Shown here: positions 25,617-34,709 of the stretch, piece after piece
How the letters are laid out: each line of letters starts with the position of its first letter
Position numbering within the stretch: position 1 is the stretch's first letter
Source: JAYWGN01 sp043778255
Lineage (GTDB): Bacteria; Bacteroidota; Bacteroidia; Chitinophagales; Chitinophagaceae
DNA length: 64,000 nt
Direction: 5' to 3'
Assembly (NCBI GenBank): GCA_043778255.1
Contig: JAYWGN010000001.1
Span: 62,001-126,000 of the forward strand
The notes under the pieces: generated by a model
The model's database searches: none
Told to the model about the DNA's origin: nothing
Seen by the model: the letters and a program-made list of their open reading frames with translations, nothing else
Position numbers and translations under genes: made by a program

Positions 25617-26833
25617 AATAATTCTTTCATTTTTTTTGCAATTGCATTCGCCATCAATGGAGGCACTGCATTGCCTATTTGTTTAAATGCTGCAGAACGA
25701 GAACCTTCAAAATAAAAATCATCAGGAAAAGATTGTAATCTTGCAGCTTCTCTCACAGATATAGAACGACATTGATTAATATCTGGGTGAATATAATAAT
25801 GGCCATCTTTAGCAATGTGTGCAACAACCGTATGTGCTACTCCTTTACCATCAACTACTTTATATCTATCTGTAAATGAAGTTTCATTTTTGTGTGTTTT
25901 TAATTCATTTGGCAAATCAGGGTATTTCAAACGCTCTTTGCCTTTATTCCATTTTTGAATTGCCGTTTTATAAATAGCTAAATCTCTTGTATTATGAGAT
26001 CTAGAAATATGTTGTGTGACAAAATTAACACCGTTTCTCAATTCAAATTTTTGTAAATATTCATTTTTGTTTTCAGTGTATGCTATTTTTTTAAATCCTT
26101 CACCAGGTTTTAATTTTGGCAAACCTTGAAAAGCATCATTTACAGTATATTGTTTTATTACTTTTTCAAATTTCGGAAACCCAAAATCATTTTCTTTTTT
26201 CCAACCTACAATTATTATTCTTTTTCTAGCTTGAACAACTCCATAATCAGATGCTATTAAGGTATTATTATAGACTTCATAACCTAATCGGCGGAAATAT
26301 GCTTTTAAATTTTTAAAATGTTCGCCTTTATTTGCAGTTAATAATCCAGGTACATTTTCAAAAACAAAAGCTTTTGGTTTAAACTCTTTTAAAAATCTAC
26401 CATATTGTATGTAAAGTTTATTTCTTGGATCGTTTTCAATTTCCTTTTGGTATCGCCCTAATAATGAATATGCTTGACAAGGTGGGCCTCCAATTATAAT
26501 GTCAACTTTTTTCCCTTTAAGTGATTTTTTTATTTTTGAAAAAATATCTTTTATGCTGTTGTCTGTAATTTCAAAGTTTAAAACAGAATTTAAAATTTCG
26601 GATGGAATTTTTTCATACAGTTCGTCTCTTGAAATTTTGCCGAACAAATAGTCGTTATATGTTTTTGTTTTTTTGTTTTTGGTGAGATAATGAAACGCTG
26701 CCCTCGTCTTGATAGTACAACAAGCATCTTCATTCATTTCAATATGAGAAATGGGATTGAAGTCAGCTTTTATAAATCCTTCGGACATTCCAGATGCGCC
26801 TGCAAATAAATCTATAAAGTTGTACATACTCAT
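25607..26833 (-). CDS. DNA (cytosine-5) methyltransferase
   Basis: A 408-residue C5 methyltransferase with ordered family motifs: I FIDLFAGASGMSEGF (6-20), IV GGPPCQAYS with catalytic Cys119, VI FVFENVPG (157-163), VIII QARKRIIIVG, IX SVREAARLQSFPDDF and X QIGNAVPPLMANAIA. It adds a methyl group to cytosine C5 within a DNA sequence set by the target-recognition region between VIII and IX. No restriction nuclease is recognisable in the operon. The start codon overlaps the stop of the small HTH gene (ATGA) and its end overlaps the ATPase gene by 10 bases. Confidence 0.95.
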   Translation of the reverse strand: MSMYNFIDLFAGASGMSEGFIKADFNPISHIEMNEDACCTIKTRAAFHYLTKNKKTKTYNDYLFGKISRDELYEKIPSEILNSVLNFEITDNSIKDIFSKIKKSLKGKKVDIIIGGPPCQAYSLLGRYQKEIENDPRNKLYIQYGRFLKEFKPKAFVFENVPGLLTANKGEHFKNLKAYFRRLGYEVYNNTLIASDYGVVQARKRIIIVGWKKENDFGFPKFEKVIKQYTVNDAFQGLPKLKPGEGFKKIAYTENKNEYLQKFELRNGVNFVTQHISRSHNTRDLAIYKTAIQKWNKGKERLKYPDLPNELKTHKNETSFTDRYKVVDGKGVAHTVVAHIAKDGHYYIHPDINQCRSISVREAARLQSFPDDFYFEGSRSAAFKQIGNAVPPLMANAIAKKMKELLCQ

Positions 26834-27075
26834 TTTACTTTTTTAAGTTTTAAATGTTTACAAACTTTTAATAAAATTTCATTAGGCTCTACATAAATAT
26901 CAAGTGCAATTAGGTATAGCTCATCTACTTTAAGATTAGTGGTTAGGTTTCGACTAAGGTGACTTATCCTTGAACTGCCTGTATCCGTTTTATGAGCTAT
27001 ATCAACTTTCTTTATTGACTTAATTTTGAAATATTCGTCTAATATTGTCATACTCATTGAGGAAATTTGTGTCAT
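26830..27075 (-). CDS. Small HTH protein, likely controller of the methyltransferase operon
   Basis: About 81 residues from the ATG at 27075; the frame is open to 27120, and ATGs also occur at 27057 and 27051. The middle has a helix-turn-helix pattern of the XRE type: IKKVDIAHKTDTGSSRISHLSRNLT, then LKVDELYLIALDIYVEPNEIL, as in proteins with a Cro-like fold. Position as the first gene, with an ATGA overlap to the methyltransferase, is typical of controller proteins in restriction-modification operons; that role is inferred. No paired palindrome was recognised upstream. Confidence 0.65.
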   Translation of the reverse strand: MTQISSMSMTILDEYFKIKSIKKVDIAHKTDTGSSRISHLSRNLTTNLKVDELYLIALDIYVEPNEILLKVCKHLKLKKVK

Positions 27076-27176
27076 AAAGATATAGTATTGTTTAAAAAAT
27101 AAATTAATAACTATTTTCAAAGCTTTGGTTGATTAAAATATAATTGAAAATATATATCAATAACTTCTATTTTTTG

Positions 27177-27344
27177 TCATACTTCAACTAGCTCTTCTAT
27201 TTTTTTTTCGTACTTATCTATTAACAAACCTAGCAGTTCTAGCTCATCGCCTTGGGTAGTTCCTTTCTTTGCATCAAATATTATTTCAAGCCTTAACAAG
27301 GCTTGTTCATACTCTTTCTTTGTTTTTATAAGTTTAAAGTTCAT
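27177..27344 (-). pseudogene. HigA-like antitoxin fragment (N-terminal part only)
   Basis: A 55-codon frame from ATG 27344 to TGA 27177. It begins MNFKLIKTKKEYEQALLRLE and continues through GDELELLGLLIDKYE, the standard N-terminal region of HigA-type antitoxins. It then ends after about 10 unrelated residues, before the HTH domain that normally follows. No higB toxin gene fits in the 75 bases upstream. It is probably a leftover of a toxin-antitoxin locus, although a functional small protein cannot be excluded. Confidence 0.6.
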
Positions 27345-27419
27345 TAATATTGGGTTATAGTTATTTTCGTACCACTTAATTAAAAGTACAATTATTTAAT
27401 CAACAAAAATACACTTTAC

Positions 27420-28745
27420 CTAATCTGCAATATTATCAACTTCACCAGCTATAAATTTTTTAACCCAATCGGTTGTTACACTCTTTGGTCTTTCTAATGG
27501 AAACGCCAAAGCCCTGTCCCAACACAAACTAGCTAATACACCAAGGCTACGGCTTACGCCAAATAGTACGGTATAAAATTCAAACTCCTCCATACCATAA
27601 TGCAATAATAAAGCACCACTATGTGCATCTACATTAGGCCAAGGGTTTTTTACTTTACCCAATTCGCCAAGTATGGTAGGTACAGTTTCGTATACTTTCC
27701 ATACTGTATTTACCATAGGGTCGTTAGGCATGTGTTTTTGTGCAAATACCTGTTGTGCCGTAAACCGTGGGTCAGTTTTGCGGAGTACAGCATGGCCGTA
27801 GCCAGGTACTACTTTACCTTCGGCTAGGGTTTTACGTACATAGGTTTCTATTTCTTCTTTGCTAGGGTTGTTATTACCAATAGCTTCGTTCATTTCATTA
27901 ATCCACTTTACCACCTCTTGGTTAGCAAGGCCATGTAACGGACCAGCCAGGCCATTCATACCTGCTGCAAAGCTAAGGTAAGGGTCGGCTAAAGCACTGC
28001 CCACTAAGTGTGTAGCATGTGCACTTACATTGCCACCTTCATGGTCGGCATGTATAGTCATATATAATCGCATTAGTTCTTTAAAGCCTTCATCTTCAAA
28101 GCCTAACATGTGAGCAAAGTTGCCTGCCCAATCCAACAAGCCGTTTGGTTGTATATGGTCGCCATTTTTATATTTTCTGCGGTATATATAGGCAGCTATA
28201 CGGGGTAGCCTAGCTATAAGGTCCATACTATCATCAAATACATAGCCCCAATAATCTTTTTTGCTAATGCCTTTAGCATAAGCTTTTGCAAAGTTACTTT
28301 CAGTTTGCAAAGCCATTATTGCTACCACAAATTGAGTCATAGGGTGGCTATTTATGGGCAATGCTTCAATAGATGCAAATACATAATTGGGTACATGGCT
28401 ACGCCTTTGCCATACACTACTAAGGTAATGCACTTCTTCATCGGTTGGCAACTCGCCCAATAGCATTAGGTGAAATAAACCCTCGGGAAGCGGCTCGTTG
28501 CCATTAGGTGCTTTTGCTAACTTTTGCTGTAGTTCAGGTATGCTGTAACCTCTAAATCTTATGCCATCTTCCGAATCTAATAAGCTGGTTTCGGTTACTA
28601 AGCCAGTTATACCTCTCATACCTTGGTATATTTGGGCTATTGTTACTTCATCTACTTTGGTGTTGCCATGTAGCTTTAGCATTTCTTTAATTTCGGCAGC
28701 TTGTGCTTCAGCTTTTGCTTTAAAAGCATTTTTAAGAATTCCCAT
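27420..28745 (-). CDS. gltA: Citrate synthase, mitochondrial/eukaryotic-like type
   Basis: A 441-residue citrate synthase from the ATG at 28745. It contains the extended conserved block found in mitochondrial enzymes (DHEGGNVSAHATHLVGSA, then SFAAGMNGLAGPLHGLANQE) with the first catalytic His in GPLHGLANQE, the second in VPGYGHAVLRKTDPRF and the catalytic Asp in WPNVDAHSG. It condenses acetyl-CoA with oxaloacetate to start the TCA cycle. Length fits the homodimeric eukaryotic-type family rather than the hexameric type of Gram-negative proteobacteria. A -7 box lies at 28770-28777. Confidence 0.95.
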   Translation of the reverse strand: MGILKNAFKAKAEAQAAEIKEMLKLHGNTKVDEVTIAQIYQGMRGITGLVTETSLLDSEDGIRFRGYSIPELQQKLAKAPNGNEPLPEGLFHLMLLGELPTDEEVHYLSSVWQRRSHVPNYVFASIEALPINSHPMTQFVVAIMALQTESNFAKAYAKGISKKDYWGYVFDDSMDLIARLPRIAAYIYRRKYKNGDHIQPNGLLDWAGNFAHMLGFEDEGFKELMRLYMTIHADHEGGNVSAHATHLVGSALADPYLSFAAGMNGLAGPLHGLANQEVVKWINEMNEAIGNNNPSKEEIETYVRKTLAEGKVVPGYGHAVLRKTDPRFTAQQVFAQKHMPNDPMVNTVWKVYETVPTILGELGKVKNPWPNVDAHSGALLLHYGMEEFEFYTVLFGVSRSLGVLASLCWDRALAFPLERPKSVTTDWVKKFIAGEVDNIAD

Positions 28746-28769
28746 AATCGTTATTGGTTTTGTATTATT

Positions 28770-28777
28770 CAAAATTA
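28770..28777 (-). promoter_or_regulatory. -7 promoter box TAATTTTG for gltA
   Basis: Exact TAnnTTTG match on the minus strand, 24 bases before the ATG at 28745. Confidence 0.55.
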
Positions 28778-28841
28778 GTTAATTACATTTTATTAAACTA
28801 AAATAGGATGCTTAAAGTTTCAAAATAAATAACACAAATGC

Positions 28842-28857
28842 ATCCGCCTTGGCGGAT
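28842..28857. repeat. GC-rich palindrome ATCCGCCTTGGCGGAT
   Basis: A 7-bp perfect inverted repeat with a two-base centre, much richer in GC than its surroundings, in the divergent gap between gltA and rpsP. Its form suits a dispersed palindromic element or a transcription barrier. Confidence 0.6.
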
Positions 28858-28978
28858 AAATACAAGTAAAAATTACAACCGTAATAAAAAGTAACTAAAG
28901 CTTACTCCAATTTGTTAAATATGTGTAATATTTCTGTAAATATGTTGCATAATGTTAGTATGTTTTCAAAATATGTTG

Positions 28979-29005
28979 TAAGTTTGCAATCCCTCAATTT
29001 TGAGG
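28979..29005 (+). promoter_or_regulatory. rpsP promoter (TAAGTTTG) with leader hairpin
   Basis: TAAGTTTG at 28979-28986 matches the -7 consensus. Five bases further, CCTCAATTTTGAGG (28992-29005) is a perfect 6-bp hairpin at the expected 5' end of the rpsP message. The leader would be about 50 bases, longer than at most genes in this window, and the hairpin could stabilise the mRNA end. Confidence 0.55.
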
Positions 29006-29043
29006 AATTAACCATTATTAATTAACAATTTAAAGCTATTTTT

Positions 29044-29574
29044 ATGGCAGTTAAAATTAGATTACAAAGACACGGGTCTAAAAAAAGACCATTTTATTTT
29101 ATCGTAATTGCAGATGCAAGAGCACCAAGAGACGGTAAATTTATTCAGAAATTAGGAAGCTACAACCCACTTACTGTACCAGCAACCATACAGCTTGACC
29201 GTCAAAAAGCCTTGGATTGGTTACAAAAAGGTGCACAACCAACTGACACAGTAAAGCGAATACTATCGTTCAAAGGTGTGTTGTACCTTAAGCACTTATT
29301 GCGAGGTGTAAAAATGGGCATTTTTAACGACGAAGCAGCAATGCAAAAGTTTGAAGAGTGGACCAAAGAGCATGACACCAAAGTACTAACACGTACCGAC
29401 AATTACAAAAAAGAAAAACGTGATAGTATGCCTAAGCCTATTATTAAAAAAATAGAGCCAAAGGTAGAACCAGTAGCCGAAGCAGTAACAGCCGAAGCAC
29501 CAGTAGAAACTGAAGTAGTAGCCCCAGCAGCCGAAGCTCCAGCAGCCGATGCAGCTGAAACTACAGCAGAATAA
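29044..29574 (+). CDS. rpsP: 30S ribosomal protein S16 with long acidic tail
   Basis: The first about 80 residues are canonical S16 (MAVKIRLQRHGSKKRPFYFIVIADARAPRDGKFI, then LDRQKALDWLQKGAQPTDTV). The protein runs on to 176 residues, about twice the usual bacterial length. The extension has a helical segment (EEWTKEHDTKVLTRTDNYKKEKRDS) and a low-complexity Ala/Glu/Pro/Val tail. Long S16 tails are usual in Bacteroidota. It is transcribed alone, without rimM, trmD or rplS downstream, and closed by a 17-bp terminator. Confidence 0.97.
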   Translation: MAVKIRLQRHGSKKRPFYFIVIADARAPRDGKFIQKLGSYNPLTVPATIQLDRQKALDWLQKGAQPTDTVKRILSFKGVLYLKHLLRGVKMGIFNDEAAMQKFEEWTKEHDTKVLTRTDNYKKEKRDSMPKPIIKKIEPKVEPVAEAVTAEAPVETEVVAPAAEAPAADAAETTAE

Positions 29575-29601
29575 TTATAACTATTATTTTTACGAAAGTA
29601 T

Positions 29602-29636
29602 ATTAATAAAGCCTCCAAATTGGAGGCTTTATTAAT
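29602..29636. terminator. Intrinsic terminator after rpsP
   Basis: Perfect 17-bp inverted repeat around a single central base; the GC core is GCCTCC/GGAGGC flanked by AATAAA/TTTATT. T-rich on both strands, so it can act in either direction. Confidence 0.92.
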
Positions 29637-29708
29637 GTATAATAGTTAGGTAAATTTGGAAGCTTTACTTACACTAATATAATTGCATTGGTGTTAAAGT
29701 AAATGTTT

Positions 29709-29716
29709 TATTTTTG
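29709..29716 (+). promoter_or_regulatory. -7 promoter box TATTTTTG
   Basis: Exact TAnnTTTG match, 20 bases before the ATG at 29737 of the aminotransferase gene. An upstream TTG at 29728 is less likely as start. Confidence 0.55.
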
Positions 29717-29736
29717 CAAATAATAAATTGAACACA

Positions 29737-30996
29737 ATGGTATTATCGCAGCTTGCCCATACGCTTATAGGTTCCGAAATTGTAAAATTAGGCGGAGAAA
29801 TTAAAGAAAAAATTAAGCAAGGAGAACATATTTATAACTTTACAGTAGGCGATTTTGACCCATCAATATTTCCTATACCCAAAGGCTTAGAAACTGCAAT
29901 AGTGGAGGCTTACCACCAACGCTATACTAACTACCCATTAGCCGAAGGCATAATAGAATTAAGAGAAGCCATAGCACAATTTTTAGTAGCGTTTCAAGGG
30001 TTGCAGTATAACACTAACGAAATATTAGTAGCGAGTGGTGGACGGCCATTAATATATGCCCTGTTTAGAACCATAGCCGACAAAGCCGATAAAATAATAT
30101 ATGCCGTACCAAGTTGGAATAACAACCACTACACCCACTTTGTGGAGGGCGAACATATAATTATAAATGCTACCGAAGCTAATAACTTTATGCCAACAGC
30201 AGCCGATATAGCACCACATATAAAAGGTGCAGTGTTATTGGCCTTATGCTCACCACAAAACCCCACCGGCACTACATTTGCCAAAGCTGCCTTAGCGGAT
30301 ATATGTGCAATGGTAGTAGCCGAAAATGAACAAAGAGGCGAAAACGAAAAAAAGCTCTACGTAATGTTTGACCAAATGTATAGCCACCTTACCTATAGCG
30401 ATATACACCACTACGACCCTGTAAGCCTTAACTCAAGTATGAAGCCATACACTATATATATTGATGCTATAAGCAAAGTATTTGCAGCTACTGGTGTAAG
30501 GGTAGGTTGGAGCATGGGGCCTACCGAAATAATAGCCAAAATGAAAGCAATACTTACCCATGTAGGGGCTTGGGCACCTATGGCAGAGCAGAAAGCTACG
30601 GCTGTGTTTTTATCACAAACTGAAGTTATAAAAACATACTTACAGGCATTTAAAAATGAATTAGGCTTTAGGTTAGATGCCATATATAATGGTATAAAAG
30701 CTTTACAGCAAAAAGGCTATAATGTAAATGCAATAGCACCCGAAGCTGCAATATACCTCACTATTAAAATTGATTTGGTTGGCTCTATAACTAATAATGG
30801 TAATACTTTGGCTAACCAAACCGATGTTACAAGTTACTTATTAAGCGAAGCTAAATTAGCCCTCGTACCATTTTATGCATTTGGTGCAGCCGCTAATTCG
30901 CCTTGGTATAGGCTTAGTGTAGGTACTTGCAAAAAAGAAGATATTGTACCAATGTTGCTACAATTAGAAAATGCTTTGGCAAGTTTGAAAAAATAA
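29737..30996 (+). CDS. Class I/II pyridoxal-phosphate aminotransferase
   Basis: A 419-residue fold-type I aminotransferase. The PLP-binding residues are recognisable: substrate-entry block YTNYPLAEGIIELREAI, ASGGRPLIYALFRTI, the Asn of SPQNPTGTTF, the Asp/Tyr of YVMFDQMYSHL, the Schiff-base Lys in YIDAISKVFAATGVRVGW and the Arg of WYRLSVGTC. It is closest in layout to aspartate/aromatic aminotransferases, but the amino-acid substrate cannot be fixed from sequence. It has its own promoter and stands alone between rpsP and the convergent regulator gene. Confidence 0.9.
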   Translation: MVLSQLAHTLIGSEIVKLGGEIKEKIKQGEHIYNFTVGDFDPSIFPIPKGLETAIVEAYHQRYTNYPLAEGIIELREAIAQFLVAFQGLQYNTNEILVASGGRPLIYALFRTIADKADKIIYAVPSWNNNHYTHFVEGEHIIINATEANNFMPTAADIAPHIKGAVLLALCSPQNPTGTTFAKAALADICAMVVAENEQRGENEKKLYVMFDQMYSHLTYSDIHHYDPVSLNSSMKPYTIYIDAISKVFAATGVRVGWSMGPTEIIAKMKAILTHVGAWAPMAEQKATAVFLSQTEVIKTYLQAFKNELGFRLDAIYNGIKALQQKGYNVNAIAPEAAIYLTIKIDLVGSITNNGNTLANQTDVTSYLLSEAKLALVPFYAFGAAANSPWYRLSVGTCKKEDIVPMLLQLENALASLKK

Positions 30997-31019
30997 AATT
31001 AAGTATAAATCCATTATTT

Positions 31020-31652
31020 TTACCTGTTATTCATCAACTTTATTATAGCTTCTGCATTGGACTGTACGTTTAGTTTTCTGTATATTTTTTGTATTTGGCT
31101 ACGTACTGTTTCTACACCTTTATCAAGTTCGGTGGCTATCATTTTGTAGCTATAGCCTTTAGCAAGCCATTCTAGCACTTCTTTTTCTTTAGCCGATAGG
31201 CTATTAAGTTCATCATAAGCTAAAGCGGTTCGTTTAGGAAAATATTTTAATATTTTACCCGCTATACTTGGTGTGAGTGGTGCTCCACCATTTATTACTT
31301 CTAGTATGGCTTCTTTTATTTTAGCAGCTGTGCTGCTTTTTAATACGTACCCATTTGCCCCAAGGCAAATGGCATTAAGCACCCTATCATTATCTTCAAA
31401 TACGGTTAGTATAAGCACTTTACTATCGGGGTATTTTTCTTTTAATGCTTTTAACCCTTCTAATCCATTTACCTCGGGCATATCAATATCTGAAATTATT
31501 ATATCGGGTTGCAACTGTTCATATAACCGTACTATTTGCTTTGCATTGTCATACACACCAACTACTGTAAATGCCTCATGCATATCCAAAAATGCTTTTA
31601 AGTTTTCTTGCATCAAATAATTATCTTCTAACAACAAAATTTTATAAGGCAT
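31020..31652 (-). CDS. NarL/LuxR-type response regulator, partner of the propeller kinase
   Basis: A 210-residue two-domain regulator. The receiver has acidic Glu9-Asp10 (LLLEDN), phospho-acceptor Asp55 (IIISDIDMPE) and Lys in GYVLKSS. The C-terminal HTH (LSAKEKEVLEWLAKGYSYKMIATEL, then GVETVRSQIQKIYRKLNV) is of the LuxR/GerE type. Its start lies 10 bases after the stop of the large sensor kinase gene on the same strand, so the two form a two-component operon. The divergent lipoprotein operon at 34710 is an obvious candidate target. Confidence 0.92.
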   Translation of the reverse strand: MPYKILLLEDNYLMQENLKAFLDMHEAFTVVGVYDNAKQIVRLYEQLQPDIIISDIDMPEVNGLEGLKALKEKYPDSKVLILTVFEDNDRVLNAICLGANGYVLKSSTAAKIKEAILEVINGGAPLTPSIAGKILKYFPKRTALAYDELNSLSAKEKEVLEWLAKGYSYKMIATELDKGVETVRSQIQKIYRKLNVQSNAEAIIKLMNNR

Positions 31653-31662
31653 AATGTTTTTT

Positions 31663-34611
31663 TTATAGTGGTAGGTTTATAGTCCACTGTGTACCAATTG
31701 TATTGTGCAATATAACAGCGCCTTTTAATTGCTGTACTCGGTTACGTATGTTTTTTAAGCCATTACCTTTGTTAATGGTAGCTTCGTTAAAGCCAATACC
31801 ATTGTCATTTGCTGCAATTGTAAGTGTATTTTTAGTAGCATGTATGGTTAACAAAAATTTTGTTGCTTTACTATACTTTGCACAGTTACTAATAATCTCT
31901 TTACCTATCAAATAAATATCTTTTCGCCATTGCATGGGTAGTTTTTGTTGGCTATTTTTTATTATTAATTTAAGTTCGTAAGTTATGCCTAAGTCTTCAA
32001 ACACATTGCTACAAAACAATCGTAGCCTATCAACCAATTGTTCCAAGCTATCATTATCGGGGTTGGCACTCCATACTATATCACTCATACTTTGTACCAT
32101 GCCTCTACTTATTACCTCCATTTTTTTGGCTAATTCCTTTGCTTCAGTTGGTTTATTTTCTATTTTATTTTGTAGCACTACATTCATTAGTGTAAGGTTA
32201 CTTATGGTAGTGCCTACATCGTCATGCAAATCTTTACTTATGCTGCTTCTGGTTTTTTCAATTGCAATTATTTTATTAATTTTTTGGCGGTACAGCCAAT
32301 ATAATATACTAGCCATTGCAATAGTACAAAGTATATAAAACAACCAATGTTTATAAAATGGTTTTTTTATTGTAATACTAAATGTGGCATCAGTTACCGA
32401 CCATAAGCCATTAGCGTTTTTAGCACGTACTCTAAAGGTGTAGTTGCCAGGTGGTAATTGGTTGTAATTTACCGTATAGTTATTGCTTGGCATACTCCAA
32501 TCGGCATCCACACCATCTAATTTATATTGGTACTCAGTTTGTGTTTCGTTAATAAATGTAGGGCAAGTAAATTCAAAGTTAAAATTGTTTTCAAAGTATT
32601 GAAATACTCCTTTAGTTGCTAAGCTATCTACATTAAGCATATTGCTATTGCAACTAATTTTGCTAATATATACGTTAGGTAGTATTTTTATTATTGTGTT
32701 ATTAATGGGTACAGTACTTAACCCTCCACTTGAGCCAATGTGTAGTAATCCTTTGTATTCTTTTAGCAAATAAATATAATTTCCTAAGGTGTTGTTTTTG
32801 TACAACCCTTTATATACGGTATAGTAGCTGCCTTTGCTGCACTCAATTTTATCGATGCCTTTATTGCTGCCCAACCAAATATTGCCATCACTATCTTTAG
32901 TAATGCAGGTTAGTAGTGTACTCGATATTTCAGGTTCTGTATATTCTTTTTGTAGAGAGTAGGCATTATTTTTTTTGGTAAAATATAAAAGCCCTTTGTT
33001 GCCAGTAGCTAACCATATTGCATTATTAATATCTATTACTGCATTAACACAATAGGTATTTGTAAGTTCTTTTAAGGGTAAATACTGCTTTAACGTTACA
33101 GTAATTTTGTTATTAGTAATTAAAAAGTTTATACAATACAACCCATTATAATTGCTAAATAGTATGGCCTCATTTGGCATACTTCCTGCACTTATGGTAG
33201 CATATGTTATGTTGATTAATGTTGTTGGCACTTCAATAGGAGCTACTATACCGTTAGTTAAACTTACCAAATTGCCTTGCTTAGTAAGCATACAAGCTAT
33301 ACCATTGGGTAGAGTAATTATATTTTCCAAATTAAGCAACTCTTCATTTTGTGAGCCTAACACTATATTTTTTTGTACTGTTATAACATTGTTTGCATAG
33401 GTACATTGTTTGGTATATTTATTTTGAATAGCAACAAATGGATCATAATCATTTAACAATAAAGTATTATAAGATGTACCTAGCTCTTGATTACGAAAAA
33501 TAATATTTTTAGTAGTTACAGTGCTTATTTTTTCGTTGGCTAAGCCATATAAATTAATATTGTTAGAAAACAAAAATGTTTCGTTAAATCCAACACCACT
33601 TTTTACTTGAGGGGCGCCTTTGGGCATGGTTAATACATAATTTTTTATACTCAAATTACTGTATCTATACAATCCATTTTCGGTAGCTAACCATAAGTTT
33701 TCTTCTCTATCTACAAAAATATCCCAAAATACTACATCGGGTAACAGTGGTTTTTCTAACTTTTTTATTTGCTTTAATGCTTTGTTGTATAGCAATAAAC
33801 CATCGGGGTAATTTGAGATGGCAATATCGCCATTTGCAAATGTACCAACAGCTGTAATTTCATGCTCTTGCTTTGCAAATTGTATGGGGGCAATAGTTTG
33901 TATATTACTCAAACTAGCAGCAGGTATATAATACATAGCACTATCACTACTAATTATTAAGTTGTGGTTTACATCTTGCTTTAATACATTTATATATTTA
34001 TTATTAAAAAATGGAATTGAAATTGGCTTATTAAAATCACCCTTTTCATATACTACAAAGCCTTTGTATGTACCTACCCATATATTTTTAAATACATCTT
34101 GAAAAATTAAAAAAATATACATTTCTGGAACCCGATAACGTGGAGGTAATGCAATTATTTGTACTTTGTTTTTGGTAACTAATTGTATGTTATAACCTGC
34201 AACATTAGCTGTAAGGTAGCTACTATCGTTAATTTGTAACGAACACATAAAATGCCTTGGTGTATCATTTTTAGGATATATAAATTCTAACGCATTGCCC
34301 ATAGCCTTAGCTACACCTTGGTCGGTAGCACCCATTATACAAGCACCTTTGTATGTAGTAATGGAGTTGTTATGTGCAAAATAATACTGTTTTCTATTGC
34401 CTTTAAAAAAGTTAAATTTTCTTCCATCGTAATTACAAATACCATTATCGGTGGTAACCCAAATATACCCCATACTATCTTGCACTACATTTCCACAGCG
34501 GTTATTAATAAGCCCATCATTAGTAGTAAAGTTGCGGTATGGGCTGCCTTGGCCATAAGTATTTACAGCTATTAACACGCCTATAATAAATGTAAACCAT
34601 TTTAAAAGCAT
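31663..34611 (-). CDS. Two-component sensor kinase with periplasmic beta-propeller
   Basis: A 982-residue membrane kinase. After a signal peptide (cleavage after about NTYGQ) comes a large extracytoplasmic beta-propeller built of reg_prop repeats (GYIWVTTDNGICNYDG, NLWLATENGLYRYSN, GNIWLGSNKGIDKIE), then a Y_Y_Y domain (TEYQYKLDGVDADWS to PPGNYTFRVRAKNANGLWS), one membrane segment (HWLFYILCTIAMASILYWLY, about 748-770), HisKA_3 with phospho-acceptor His796 (SKDLHDDVG) and a HATPase domain (NCAKYSKAT, NDNGIGF, GNGLKNI). The response regulator follows directly. It lacks the AraC domain of hybrid systems. The ligand is unknown. Confidence 0.93.
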   Translation of the reverse strand: MLLKWFTFIIGVLIAVNTYGQGSPYRNFTTNDGLINNRCGNVVQDSMGYIWVTTDNGICNYDGRKFNFFKGNRKQYYFAHNNSITTYKGACIMGATDQGVAKAMGNALEFIYPKNDTPRHFMCSLQINDSSYLTANVAGYNIQLVTKNKVQIIALPPRYRVPEMYIFLIFQDVFKNIWVGTYKGFVVYEKGDFNKPISIPFFNNKYINVLKQDVNHNLIISSDSAMYYIPAASLSNIQTIAPIQFAKQEHEITAVGTFANGDIAISNYPDGLLLYNKALKQIKKLEKPLLPDVVFWDIFVDREENLWLATENGLYRYSNLSIKNYVLTMPKGAPQVKSGVGFNETFLFSNNINLYGLANEKISTVTTKNIIFRNQELGTSYNTLLLNDYDPFVAIQNKYTKQCTYANNVITVQKNIVLGSQNEELLNLENIITLPNGIACMLTKQGNLVSLTNGIVAPIEVPTTLINITYATISAGSMPNEAILFSNYNGLYCINFLITNNKITVTLKQYLPLKELTNTYCVNAVIDINNAIWLATGNKGLLYFTKKNNAYSLQKEYTEPEISSTLLTCITKDSDGNIWLGSNKGIDKIECSKGSYYTVYKGLYKNNTLGNYIYLLKEYKGLLHIGSSGGLSTVPINNTIIKILPNVYISKISCNSNMLNVDSLATKGVFQYFENNFNFEFTCPTFINETQTEYQYKLDGVDADWSMPSNNYTVNYNQLPPGNYTFRVRAKNANGLWSVTDATFSITIKKPFYKHWLFYILCTIAMASILYWLYRQKINKIIAIEKTRSSISKDLHDDVGTTISNLTLMNVVLQNKIENKPTEAKELAKKMEVISRGMVQSMSDIVWSANPDNDSLEQLVDRLRLFCSNVFEDLGITYELKLIIKNSQQKLPMQWRKDIYLIGKEIISNCAKYSKATKFLLTIHATKNTLTIAANDNGIGFNEATINKGNGLKNIRNRVQQLKGAVILHNTIGTQWTINLPL

Positions 34612-34709
34612 TTTGCAAAATACAACTAAAAAATAAAGTAGCGTAACACTAATTGGTGATTACTAATTTGAATGCCCTTAGCCATATTTGCATAACAAAA
34701 TATTGAATT

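Noticed and set aside
22065..27075. Plain type II restriction-modification system
   Set aside because: The methyltransferase and controller-like HTH fit, but no nuclease is recognisable and the two other genes form an ATPase/kinase and receiver pair, so the simple label does not cover the operon.
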